A stretch of 64,000 nucleotides of DNA from Epiperipatus broadwayi (lineage: Eukaryota; Onychophora; Udeonychophora; Euonychophora; Peripatidae): positions 220,362-284,361 of the forward strand of contig JAQFVV010013064.1 of assembly GCA_028023455.1 (NCBI GenBank). Direction: 5' to 3'. This document shows, piece by piece, positions 33,213-45,010 of the stretch. The notes below the pieces were generated by a model, which saw only the letters and a list, made by a program, of their open reading frames with translations, was not told the DNA's origin and did not search any database. The translations under genes and the position numbers were made by a program. The first letter of the stretch is position 1. Each line of letters begins with the position of its first letter.

Positions 33213-33570
33213 TTTAAATATTTTAAATACATACAACAATTATTAATAGCACATCAAACAGGCTAGTATATGCACAATGTTTCAAGAAAGTATTATTCTC
33301 CCCTCTTCTTTAGGTATTGATGACCTAACCAGTGACAGTACTAGCATGCGATTTGAACCTGGACCCTTAGATTCTTGAGTATTAAATTTTAAGGTAACAC
33401 TACCTCTTGAAATGTGCACATATTAACCTGTTTGATGTGCTATTACTAACAGTTGAATATATTTGAAATATTTAAATAAATTTTTCTAAAGACATTCAAT
33501 ACACATATTAGATGATGGAAATAGTCCAATATAAAAATACAACTAAAACACCATCATCACAAACTTTCAG
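33213..33570. repeat. Fold-back element FB, copy 2 (right arm partly deleted)
   Basis: Matches 20596-21118. The left arm 33213-33378 is nearly complete through GATTTGAACCTGGACCCTTA. The right arm resumes only at about CTACCTCTTGAAATG (33402) and runs to TATAAAAATACAACTAAAAC (about 33545). The outward motif is decayed to TAAAGAAGAGGGG...GAAACATTGTGC. Confidence 0.8.
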
Positions 33571-33789
33571 AAAAACACATGATCTAAAAGTATAGAATTA
33601 TGTACAAGGCTCGTCTTGGTCTAGTACACTATATTATTCAGAATTCAGATTCATTCTATTCTCATCCTTATGTTTAAATAGATAGTCCTTTTGCAACGAA
33701 TCATTGGTGTTATTTAAGATTCTATTAAGACTAAAAAAAGTTTTTTTTATTTATTTTAATATTTTTTCATCATATTTTTATTAAATATA
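33571..33789. other. AT-rich DNA
   Basis: T-rich, nothing recognised. Confidence 0.5.
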
Positions 33790-34350
33790 GAAATAAAACA
33801 AACTCCTTTTTAAAACTTGCTTTTTGTATGATTATAATGATGACAAAGAAATCCAACATTTCGACTATTTCATATAGTCTTTTTCAAGGTACACTAAAAT
33901 AAAATATATATAATAATAAATATCACATATTCCAAAAAAATAAATAAAAAATAAAAAAAATTTTTTTTTTTTTTGGAATATGTGATATTTATTATTATTA
34001 TATATATATATTATTTTAAGTAATAACCTGTATATTTATACTTTACGTTTGTCCAATATAATAATAAATCGTGCTTTCACACTTCCAACGTAAAGCTATA
34101 ACAACAAATTGAAAACTAAATTAAATGGCTAAGTGCTTTAGTACATCTTCTTGAAAGCACTTAGCCATTTAATTTAGTTTTCAATTTGTTGTTATAGATT
34201 TACGTTGGAAGTGTGAAAGCACGATTTATTATTATATATTATTTTAGTGTATCTTGAAAAAGACTATATGAAATAGTCGAAACGTTGGATTTCTTTATCA
34301 TCATTATAGTCATATAAAAAGCAAGTTTTAAAAAGGAGTTTGTTTTATTT
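33790..34350. repeat. Nested palindrome with GAAACGTT motif
   Basis: Three concentric or nested inverted repeats. The outer arms are 33790-33905 and 34240-34350. The inner arms are 34062-34140 and 34154-34232, around a 13 bp loop. A small separate hairpin (33918-33937 with 33970-33990, AATATCACATATTCC and its inverse) is inserted only in the left half. The outer right arm reads CTTGAAAAAGACTA...TAGTCGAAACGTTGGAT, the same stem-then-GAAACGTT pattern seen at Penelope-like element ends. Non-coding. Confidence 0.85.
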
Positions 34351-35579
34351 CTGTATTGGATATTTATAAACTATTTTGGAAAGAAAAACAGTGTGATTGA
34401 TATATTAAATTATTATCATATTTTTATTACTGTTTTTATACAAGTTTTTAAAGTATACAATTATAATAAATATTAACAGTAAATGTAATTATTACATTAA
34501 AAAGTTAAATCTTAACAAAATGAGAGTGAAATCTATTCTGATAAGTGTTTAGTAACACTAAGGCTTAGCACAGTATATGGGATCCCTGAAATCAGACCTG
34601 TAAACCTTATATTCACATAGTTTCCCTTTCAGAATTTGTGTATTATATGACATATCTTATTTAAAGACTGAAGAAATAGAGGGTTAAATATTCTCAATCA
34701 TAATATTTATAAAATTTCTTTAATTCTTATACTGGATGATAAACAACATGGGTAAATTGCAAAAACTAGATCATTTAAGCATCATTTAGTCAATTTAATT
34801 AAATATTTCGAAAAAGGCTTTATATTTGAGCATATTGATGAGATAGAAATAAATCTGAATGCTCTGCAAAACCATCTATAGAAATTTATATTTCCAGATC
34901 ATAAATTGATATTGCACATATTTTTAGGTTTAATAAATATTTTTTTTGCAAAGAAAGAAGTGATCTGAAAAGATTAATTAAAAAGTTATGGTTCATTATT
35001 AATTCAAAATAGACAAACCAATCATAATAAAATGACTTGAAATCCATTTGTACATGGATGGATGTAATTGTCATAATTATATAGAAGTATATTTGAGCAA
35101 TCAATACCATACCAGCTTGGGTAATTAATGCTTATATCTTGACAACAAATGCTATTAAGACTTCCATGTCATCACGGATAATCAAAAGCATATATATATA
35201 TATATTATGAAACAATATGGAAATTGAAATTAATTGTGAGATTGTGGTCTGAAAACAAACATCCATAAAAACAACAATGTCTTCTACTACTGACTTCTGC
35301 TCCTAAATAAACTCAGTTGTGACATATCTTCTAATTAAAACTGAAAACTTCATAACATTAGACTTGTGGATCTTAGCAAACTAGCAAATCTAAAATATCG
35401 TGAAGATAAATATTGTTATTGTTTTTTAATAAAATATAATTACACATACTTATGATCTTGTATCTGACATCGGAGACAACAATTTGATTATTTTATTTAT
35501 CAATTAATAAAGAATCAGCATATCAGAGATATTTTTTTCTAAAAAAACCCCACAAAGCACCAATTTTTTTATATCAATT
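34351..35579. other. AT-rich DNA, nothing recognised
   Basis: No supported feature. Confidence 0.45.
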
Positions 35580-36098
35580 TAATAACTGAAATACAGGCTT
35601 ATTATAATACCTGTATCAATATATGTAATATATATGGTACATGAGCACAGACTTTTACACAGTCCACCGCTCACCACTGTATCTCATATCCCTGATACAC
35701 TTGAACACATATATGTTGAAAAGATAAATATTCACCAATATACGTATTTAATGTTAAGCCAGCAATCATCAGTTGGTCCAGATTATCATCTCCACACATA
35801 TATGCAATAAGTGCTCAGATATATATTAAGATAGCCAATCTTTATACTTTAATGGACAGGCTTCAATCCACTCCACACTCCAATTCTTCAACTGTCCATC
35901 CAATTGAAAATCTGATAATGGAAAGCTCAAAGGCCACCCTGAGGCCGAGATTCTTGTCACACCCATGTTGACCTAAAGTCAATATGAACCCTCATGTACA
36001 AGACATAATCTATTTAGTACATATCAAGGGGTGGGCAGACATCTCTACCATGTAATAACTAAAATACAGGCTTAGTATATACCTGTATCAATTTAAAT
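35580..36098 (-). repeat. R2 repeat, minus-strand copy (1.1 tandem units)
   Basis: The unit junction TAATAACT.AAATACAGGCTTA recurs at 35580 and 36053, giving a unit of 473 bp, the same as the plus copy (472). It shares ATGAGATA.AGTGG, TGGCTATCTTAATATATATC, CAATTGGATGGACAGTTGAAG (reverse complement at about 35897) and CAACATGGGT with 28181-28748. It contains the hammerhead-like motif at 35734-35777. Confidence 0.8.
35734..35777 (-). ncRNA. Hammerhead-like motif, R2 minus copy
   Basis: Minus strand: stem I ACCAA, core CTGATGA (35766-35772), stem II region TTGCT-GGCTT-AACAT, then TAAA in place of GAAA, stem III ATAC/GTAT (ATACGTAT is an 8 bp palindrome), cleavage triplet TATA read as (A)UA, then TTGGT, which pairs perfectly with ACCAA. 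Stem I, CTGATGA, stem III and the cleavage triplet are intact. G12 is mutated and stem II has one A-C mismatch. The plus copy (28601-28645) keeps exactly the parts lost here, so the ancestral unit probably had a complete ribozyme. Confidence 0.6.
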
Positions 36099-38689
36099 AT
36101 AGTTGGCTAAACATTTATGGCGACTACAAAAGTACATATTTTTATATTATTTATATGTAAGCATCGTTATATTACAAATGAAAAACATTGTGCTAACTAA
36201 TTTAAGGAGAAAAGATATGCAAAGCATATCATTTGCAAATTATGTTATTTTAATGTAAAATTAAACTTATTTTAATGATAAGATAAAATTGATATCTCGT
36301 GATAGCTGTAAAAGTTTTTTTTTTTTTTTTTGCTGTCGTTCTTTAGGATGAGGTAGCTACAATAAGGTAAAGCTGTTCGATATTGACTTTTATGAAAATT
36401 TTATTTTTACGGTTAGTTAATTATTATGTCGTAATCATATGTTAATAAATAAGCTTAGTTTATTGAGTACATTTCCTAGGAATATTAGTTAAATTTGTAA
36501 AGCACAATAATTGGTTCCGAATCAATTCTACGTAAAAAATAATTCGATTCAAAATGAAAAAGAACTTTTTTTTTTTTTTTTACAAGTGATAAACTAAAAT
36601 TTAAATATATTTTTTAAAGTAAATATTACATACAAATGATATTTAATAAATAATGAATTATATATTACTACTCCACACAATGTATATAGTATAAAATCTA
36701 ATTTTTATAAATTTAATTTATATCCCACAAACCAATGCATGTGAAAAGTTAACAGGCAACAGCTTTTCGTGGTATGTATTTTTCTCTGAACCATAGTCTT
36801 CTCAGGCGAACTTGAAGTTTCACATAAGAAATCAATGAATACATATATATATATATGGACATGCAATATTTTATCAAAAATTGCGAATAATATTCAAACA
36901 AACGCATCTTTGAAATGTGCTTTCTATATCAAATAATAAATCTGGTATTCGTTTTTAATGAATCCTGTGAAAATTATGATTCAGGATAAATGTCAATCAT
37001 ATCAGGTTTCTTATTGGTAAGCTTACAAATTACATTAATGGTTATCCATAAATTACACTTGGAATTAATTCATTTATTATATATTTGTATTTTCATGGGT
37101 TATTAAGACACAATATGTGGATAATATTATATGTACATGTTTGTCTGTAATATATGATTATATCAAACCCAAAAGAATTTCATATATATGTACTAACATA
37201 AATATTAAGGGTCATATGCAGCAGTCATAACACATCCATTACATAGTCTGGATTTAAATTCAGGTTGGATAAAACTCGAAATTTTTTTTGGATTCCAACC
37301 AGGCTTAGAATTTTCTATAGCCAATCCAGTTCATTATTGGTATGTAAAATAGTTCATATATGTGTTTTCCAGAGAATAAAGCAAAGATAATGAAATGTTC
37401 AAACTTTCACCATCTGACATAATAAAATAAAATAATTGAATGACTTTATAGCTCACGAGTTCATAAGAAGTTTAAACAATAGAAGTGACATATATTGGGT
37501 GCAATTTGTGGATCTTAAATTTCAGACACCACCATTAGTGCCCTGAAATTGTAAAGCTTGATGAGTAATGGCTTTTTCTTTATTGTTTCTCTATGAAAGG
37601 CTATTGATGAAACATTTACCCAGAAATTGGCTATTAAAATGCTGTTTTATCATACTTATACATAAACCTAAAAATGATAAAATCTGTGAATGATACTGTT
37701 TTAAACAATAATGATGATATTGTGAATGAATGTAGAGAGTATTTTAATTATTTTTCAATAACAATACAAGAATTATGATTACTGCTATTAATAATAATAT
37801 TTATTTTAGTAATTCATCTAGATTTGGATAGATATCTATCTTGATAAAATTGACTCACACTTTATAGTCTTAAAAATGGAAAGGTTTCAGTTTCAAATGA
37901 GATTCTTGAAGAAGTTTTAAAATATGGTAGAAATATGCTATCATCAAAACTATTGGTATATATTTTTTTAGGATGGATGGATGGATGGATTTATAAAGAA
38001 ATGCAATAAGACAAAAATAAAAAAGACTGTAGTAATTATCATGATATATCATTATTGTCCCTTTTAAATGTATTATCAAAATTTTTAGTAAATATGTCCT
38101 AGTCATATATAAGATATTCATTCTGGTTTTTAAACTTAAAAAGCATTATAGATATGTTAAACGCAATAAAAGTATTATTAGGCATCAAATCTATACTCAC
38201 TGGAAGAATCTTTAAAATGAGAATACTTCTTTACAAGTTATCATACTAGTCAAAATAATGATCTAATTAAACAATCTGCAGCATTCTATAATAAGAATAA
38301 CATTGGAAAAGAACAAAAGTATTGACTCATTTTTTATCAATGTGGTCAAGGCACTTAAGTTAGTTAAGAAAACTGGTGACAATGTTTAAAACCTTGGCTG
38401 ACCTTAGATATTTATTCTTATTATGTAGCAATTATCATGATGATATGAGTGAAAGTATTATTACTGATAATGAAAAACCTATGGAACCGTCTTCGTCTGT
38501 GTTCGAAATTTCCATATCTGTAGTTTTAATTATCCATTATTCAAAATACTAATAAATAAGATACATAAATAAAATTACAAATTAAAAAATATATATATAA
38601 TTTTCTGCATTTTAATTTTTTGTTTACTGTGAATATATATATATATATAAAATAAATAAAATGTCCGTTAATTAAAAACAAAATTGTAA
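36099..38689. other. AT-rich DNA with simple repeats
   Basis: T-runs at 36317 and 36567, (GGAT)4 at about 37972-37990, short (TA)n. No gene or repeat copy recognised. Confidence 0.45.
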
Positions 38690-39066
38690 TTATAATTGAA
38701 ATAATAAATTTAACGGTTTACAAACTATTACAAACAATCCTTAAATCCACAGAAGTACTTTCGGTTAATTTCTTAAACCTGCCTCAACTGCCATTAAATT
38801 AAAAAAAAAAAAAAGAAATTTGTATAAACAGGAAAAAAATGCATTTAATAAAACGAGGAAAAAAATGCATTTAATAAATTGACAAGCTGCTAACATTAAA
38901 ATACGAGTTGTGGGATTTGAATTGATGATGTTTGCTTCCGCTTTTTTTTTTTTTTAATTTAATGGCAGTTGAGGCAGGTTTAAGAAATTAACCGAAAGTA
39001 CTTCTGTGGATCTAAGGATTGTTTGTAATAGTTTGTAAACTGTTAAATTTATTATTTCAATTATAT
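38690..39066. repeat. Inverted repeat, 120 bp arms
   Basis: Arms 38690-38814 and 38942-39066 are near-perfect reverse complements (TTTACAAACTATTACAAACA ... AAGTACTTTCGGTTAATTTC ... CTGCCTCAACTGCCATTAAA). The spacer of about 127 bp contains a duplicated GAAAAAAATGCATTTAATAAA block (about 38832 and 38859). It is probably a fold-back MITE. No clear target duplication was identified. Confidence 0.85.
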
Positions 39067-41479
39067 ATGTGTGTGTGTTGAAACCATAAGAAGAAAAAGT
39101 GATCTCCAAAGCCTCACAAGAAGTCAATTGAAATGGGTGATGTCAATAATGTAGAGGAGTGCAACTACTATCTTTAAAATAATTTGCATGTTGCAGTATA
39201 TACACAAGTTTTACATGTTTCCATATAAGTTAAAACTTGTTTATACTTTAACAATAGATTAAACTGACATATCTTAATAATTGTTATATAACATTGTCTT
39301 TTAAAAAAAGGTATATTTTCATTTTTTAAATGTAATGCAAGGAGAATAAGTGAATAATATAGAGAAATGCGTGATTACATATAATCTCATGAATCCCTGA
39401 TAATCATGCATTCTCACTCCATTTTCTTAAATATTATAACTTATTTTATTGTAATTTTACTTAATGTTAAGAACTATTAAATTTAAGGTCAAGAATGTGT
39501 GGATCTTCTTAAAATTTATGGAATTGATTAAGCACCTTTGCTTGATTGAAGTCACCCCCTCTTATATAATTGTTTATGCACTTTATATTTGTGTGTTGCC
39601 AGTGTAGAAGTATTGATTGTTGAGGTCTGCTTTGATTTCTCAAGGGTACATATGGCTGAGGCCGTCCCTCTTCTTGCAGTTCCCAGATAAAGTATGTGCT
39701 AGAAAGCCATACCTGGGAATTTTACACATGAATCACTCAGACATGGAGTTACATGGTAGGATGTCAGACTCAGGCTGATATTATGACAAAACCTTTCACA
39801 GATTTATGGCAAGACACCATCCCATCTGTTTATTTTATCATTTTATTTTATTTTACAAATCCACATGGTTTCTTTTACATTAAATCTTCACTGATACCAC
39901 TGATCTCTTTTTATATTAAATGTTAGTATTTCTTTAAATTGTCCACATCTTGATCACTTCTTTACCTTATAGCTGAGAGAGCTTTTGTTTGCACTATTCT
40001 TGAATTCAATATATCAAATATTAAATATATGAAATTTATTTAAGCAAATAATTATTATATTTCACTCTAAGCATCTCATATATCTTCGCAATCAATCTTT
40101 CTTTATCCAACTATATTTTTGTTTAAGTACATTATCAATATCATATTGTGTTATCCCAGGGTATAGAGGATATATAAATTAACAAGCCATTATTGTAAAT
40201 CTAAATTGCAATTCTTTTTAATCTATATTTTAATGATTCAATGGCACAGTCTGTCTTATACAGACAATGCCCATGTTTGTAATTGTAAATTTAATAAACC
40301 TATTGGATTTTACTTATTTTGATTATATTTATTTATTTTCTGCAATCCACACCATTACATTTGTCTATATCACATTATATATATATATTGTACCATCCAT
40401 AGATGTTAGTTAGCAAACCTAATGTCGTATTTTAATATAAGAGTCTCTTGCTTCTCCCCGACTACTGGAACCAGCAAGAAACTATGCTATTAATAACATC
40501 AGATGCATTGTCATGTAGGTGGCCTGTGGAGCATAGACTTTGGATTCGAAATTAGGATTTCTGGGAGGTTATCCCTCCTAGAGTGTTGAGTTTCATATCT
40601 GAGGTTTGAATTCTGCAGTGTGTTAACGAAATATACAGTTCTGACCATTACACTATATAAACTTTAAAGCCAAGTTAAAGTTAATGTCATCTACATTATT
40701 TATTTGTATATTAGATATTATAATTTTGTTTTCTTTAATATATGGGCAAAAAGATTCAAAGTAATATGAATAAGAAATATCTTCATTCGTAATGTAAATT
40801 TTGCGAAATAAAATCTATGATGTATGAATGTATGCTTGATTGCACAACAACCCAGTCAATATCAAAAAGGGAAGATAAGATGTTAACTAATATTTATATA
40901 ATTTAAACCTGATATATTTATAACAAAATACATTTTCTTTACTTGTTCATTTCAATGCTTGGGTTAACTGTTTCTTTTTTCATATTTTTTTTTCATATCT
41001 CATTAATTATTTGTGTCATAAATTGTCTTCCTCATTTATAGCACAAACATCATACATAACAGGGGGATCCTAAACCATCATAATGCCAAATAGGGGTATA
41101 ATTAGATTTCATTAAATAAATGTATGGTAACAGGTTGATCGAGACATTGAGCAGCTATTGTTTGTGGAATCAAGGTTTGGGGATAATGTTAGAAACCAAG
41201 TATAAACAAAGAATAACCACAATCATCTAAGTGAATGTTTCACAATTTTTTTTTAAATTTTTCTGTTTAAATACTAATCACTGTAAATATGATTATTAAA
41301 TTTATTCAAATGTTAAAATATAATTGTTTTATTTTGTGTAGTCAAATTTTGATTAAGTGTAGAATTAATATTTAATTGGTTCTTAATCTCTCCTCTCGTA
41401 AGAATGAATTCAATATGTGCAGGGTATGCATAAGGATGAGCGATAAAGATGTACTTCTCTATACATCATGATAAACCCA
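39067..41479. other. Unassigned DNA
   Basis: Mostly AT-rich. 39590-39800 and 40440-40630 are richer, and the latter has two weak B-box-like strings (GGATTCGAAATTAG, GGTTTGAATTCTG), but no A box, tail or second copy was found. No gene supported. Confidence 0.4.
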
Positions 41480-43300
41480 CTAACGTATTTGCATACCAAG
41501 AAAGGTCCGTTTTATTACTGTATATTATATTTAATGTTTTCATGGTTAAATGATGTAAATAAAATAGTTTTTGGGTTAAACCGTGTGTTAGTTTTGATTA
41601 CTTCCCAACATTTTGATGAAATACCATCTGCCATTATCACAGCTAAGAAAAACTTTTATTAGATCTCAAATAGTAATGAGATTGAGTGTGAAGTAGTTGA
41701 GCATTCAGAATATGTGGATTAATAAAATGTTTATTTGTTTTAGTTACACCTTTAATTGATTTTAAGTTTATAGAAGAAAGATAAATAAGTTGGCTCCATA
41801 AGGTTGGAATACATTGTGCTTCATCATCTCTATTTAAAGTAGTTGATTTTTTTAACATTTCAATTGACTTCCTCATGGTCCTTAAATCATACTTTTCCAA
41901 ATTAGTAAGTATTTTAGTATTATCAAACTCAAGTTTGTGACCAATTTCTAAGAAATGTGAAGTAGAAGCTGATGTATTTAACTTCTGATTAAAGGCATTT
42001 TTATGTACATTAATTTGTCTATTATACTGACCTACATGGCTTTTTTTTCATATGTCATAGCATCGGTGCAACAACCATCTAAACCCAACTGCTTGTTTGC
42101 AAGGTGGCTGTGCTGACCTCTCGGCTAATGATGCTTGACTACATGGCTTTTTGAGCACTGTAAACATGAAATTTCATAAAAATCTGGCATTCCAAAATTA
42201 CTCTATCTTTATGTTTATGGGGGGGGGGGATCACCATTTTTTTTGCTAGTAGAAAAAATAATCTTTATGTTAAAATTAGATAGTCTTCTACTGATTTTAT
42301 CAACAACTTCTTTAATATAAGGTAAAACCACTCTATAACTAGTTGAATTAACAATTTTATCCTCTTCATTTTATTTTTAGTATTAATGCTATGTAACACT
42401 TTATATATAATGTTTTTATTGTAACCATTAGAAAGTAGAATGTTTTCTATTAGTTCTACTTATTGAGTAAAGTGATCGTTATCAGACAAACTACAAGCTC
42501 TCACCAAAAGATGTTTTGCTACAGAAAATATTTGTGCAGGATATAATGAGAATTGAAATCAAGATATCTATTTACAAGGGCGGATTTTCTGTATCGATAT
42601 TGATAAGGAGTCATCATATTTTCCTGCAATCAAAACATCTAGAAAAGAAAGTGATTTGTTATTTTCAAGTTCTATAATAAATTTAATATTAGGATGAAAA
42701 ACAAAAAAAAAGTTCAAAGCATCAGTACCACGAGCCCGTATATAGCAAATGTATCATCCACATATCTGAGCCAAATTGAATATTTCTCAGTAGCTGCATT
42801 TAATATTTGATTTTCAAAATTATTCATGAAGAGGTCAGCAATTACAGGTGACAGTAGAAATCCCATAGAAACTCCTTTAATTTGATTATACTTTTGAAAA
42901 TCATGAATTCAAAATGTATTTTTAAGGCAATGTTTTGCTAATGAAATAATACAATCAGGCAAATTATTATATTGAGCTATTATAGATAAAGCTTCTTTAA
43001 CAGGAATACTAGTAAACATAGAAGAAATATCAAAACTAATTAATAAATCAATTTTAATTAGATTTAAGTTTTTAATTATAGAAATAAAATGACATGATTT
43101 TTAATTCTGGGTGGAATGTTCTCTGTCAATGGTTGAAAGCATTGGGCTAGATATCTAGCCAAAGCATGTGTGGAAAATCTATAGCACACACAGTAGGCCA
43201 CAATGGTACCTCAGGTTTATGACTTTTAGGCAAACCATCAAATTTAGGATATAATGAGCCTTCTCTTGGGGAAATTATATATTGTAACCTCAACTTTCTC
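41480..43300 (-). mobile_element. Penelope-like element relic (RT + GIY-YIG)
   Basis: Read on the minus strand. About 43260-43190 gives YPKFDGLPKSHKPEVPLWP, the PLE block usually seen as GLPKIHK..VPLRP. About 43040-42730 gives ISSMFTSIPVKEAL, KGVSMGFLLSPVIADLFM and WLRYVDDTFAI, so the catalytic YVDD is kept. About 42660-42300 gives a SLDVLIAGKYDD-type region with stops. At 42160-41985 a GIY-YIG-like CLQCSKSHV...VGQYNRQIN is interrupted by a SINE at 42046-42138. The remaining C-terminal part is open at 41900-41643. The 3' UTR (about 41640-41480) includes GATAATGGCAGATGGTATTT followed by CATCAAAATGTTGGG, a decayed form of the PLE CTGATGA...GAAACGTT motif. Multiple stops and frameshifts mark it as dead. 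PLEs normally encode RT plus GIY-YIG nuclease. Confidence 0.85.
42046..42138 (-). mobile_element. tRNA-only SINE, copy 2, inside the Penelope relic
   Basis: Minus-strand tRNA-like head with A-box-like TAGCCGAGAGG, CTTGCAA loop, and acceptor ends GCATCAT / CCGATGC, then CTATGACATATG and an A-run. It is flanked by CTACATGGCTTTTT at 42032-42045 and 42139-42152, an exact 14 bp target duplication. The B box is weak. It splits the GIY-YIG coding region, so it inserted after the Penelope copy. Confidence 0.85.
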
Positions 43301-44369
43301 AGCACAATCTTTCACTTATTTAACCTCAATAAACTCTCATTTATTTCAATTAGCTAGTCAATTGAATTTTATACTAACTTTAGGATCAAATATACCCGAG
43401 GTGCCAAATTGCAGCTATAAATTGTAATGCCCACCAGAGATCATCATCATTAGCCATATTTAGGACTATAGAAGATACTGGAGAAAGTAATTAAATTGTC
43501 TCTCTCTCAAAAAAAAAATAATAATAACAATAATATTGATAAAACCATTCAATCTATGTGGTCTTAATTTCAAACTTGGATGAGTCATGTAAATATTTCA
43601 TGATAAATTTATTATAAAATTCATAATAATGAGACAACTTTCTTCCACAACTTTATTATAAATATCTGATCTCGAGTGGTAACTACAGAAAATACTATAT
43701 ACAGTTCTCATTTATATCTGACTGGAAATAACTCAGTAATTGATGCAGAGAACTCATAATCTATGTTCATAATATAAAATTATTCTTTAAAATAATACTA
43801 GATAAAAATTATCACAATAAGTCCTCCCCATTTAATTCCATTACTTTATTTTTCGTTCTCAGCATCTATCACTTTCAATAGCTACAATTATATAACACGG
43901 AATGTCTGTGTTATGTTCTCTAATCTGAGAATCCCTAATCTTATTTCTCTAAACATATATTTTTCAATCAACTATCAATTCATGATCCCTATTTTTAATA
44001 GTATAATAATTTTATTATAATATGCTACTTGACTTCCAAACTAGCTCTTAGATTAATAATTGAATTGCTCTTTCTCAAGATCTGGATCTTTCAAGAGGTG
44101 TACTTATAAGCGATTACATTGTAATGGATATGATTCCAAATATCTTAAGTCAAATTTTGATACAAGTTTACTAGTGGGAATCACTCTAAACACCGAGAGC
44201 AGAAAAGGGATTTTATGTCTGCTCCCAATATTCACAACATTACAATGAACCAAAAGATTAAATTTATTAAACTTAGCCTAACTATTCCCTGTCATTTTAT
44301 TCTACTATTTCTAATCTATTGACCAAATTTTAATTAATAACTTTAAACCTATCATATTTTGCTAAATTA
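43301..44369. other. Unassigned DNA
   Basis: May include diverged 5' Penelope sequence near 43300-43340. (AAT)-like run at 43508-43535. Nothing else recognised. Confidence 0.4.
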
Positions 44370-45010
44370 AACTATGGAAGTAAACCATGGACATCAATCA
44401 GATAAATCAATCAAAATTTACTTATGAAAGTAAAGTACGGAAATAAATCATAAAATCAGATTATGCAAATTAATTATGAAACTAAATTATGTGAAAATGA
44501 AGTTTATAAAAGTGACTTATAATTTCAGTTTTTTTCACCTTAAAGTTTGTAGTTTTATTCGTGGGATATAGTTAAATTTAAGCGTAAACAGATAATATTC
44601 TAAGGTAACGTGAGAGCTAACACCTTCAAATAGATACCCTTTAAAAATGCTTAAGTGACAGCCAATCAGATGGAATAATGGCATCACATGGGAATCCAAG
44701 TTCTAAAACACAAGCCAGAACTTGGATTCCCATGTGATGCCATTATTCCATCTGATTGGCTGTCACTTAAGCATTTTTAAAGCGTATCTATTTGAAGGTG
44801 TTAGCTTTCACGTTATTAAAAGTGACTTATATAAAATGATTTATGTTAATTGAATATAGAAATATTCGATAAAATCAATACTGTAAATCAATCATGGAAA
44901 TAAATTATCAATATAAAATTAACTATGTGAATCGAATATGGAAACAATATAATAATGACTACTGCAAATTGATCTTGGAAATAAATTATCAATAGAAAAA
45001 TGAATAATTA
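44370..45010. repeat. Degenerate short-period repeat around a MITE
   Basis: Loose repetition of strings such as AAATCAATCA, GGAAATAAAT.AT and AATTATG.AAC on both sides of the MITE at 44606-44815. GTGACTTATA occurs on either side (44511, 44822). The period is irregular. Confidence 0.35.
44606..44815. mobile_element. Fold-back MITE with TA flanks
   Basis: Arms 44606-44704 and 44717-44815 are almost perfect reverse complements (ACGTGAGAGCTAACACCTTC / GAAGGTGTTAGCTTTCACGT at the ends), with a 12 bp loop. The outermost bases are TA on each side, compatible with a Tc1/mariner-type TA duplication. Non-coding. Confidence 0.8.

Noticed and set aside
34250-34295. Complete hammerhead in the nested palindrome
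   Set aside because: GAAACGTT and a good stem are present, but CTGANGA reads CTTGAAA and stem I does not pair. Kept only as a Penelope-type motif.
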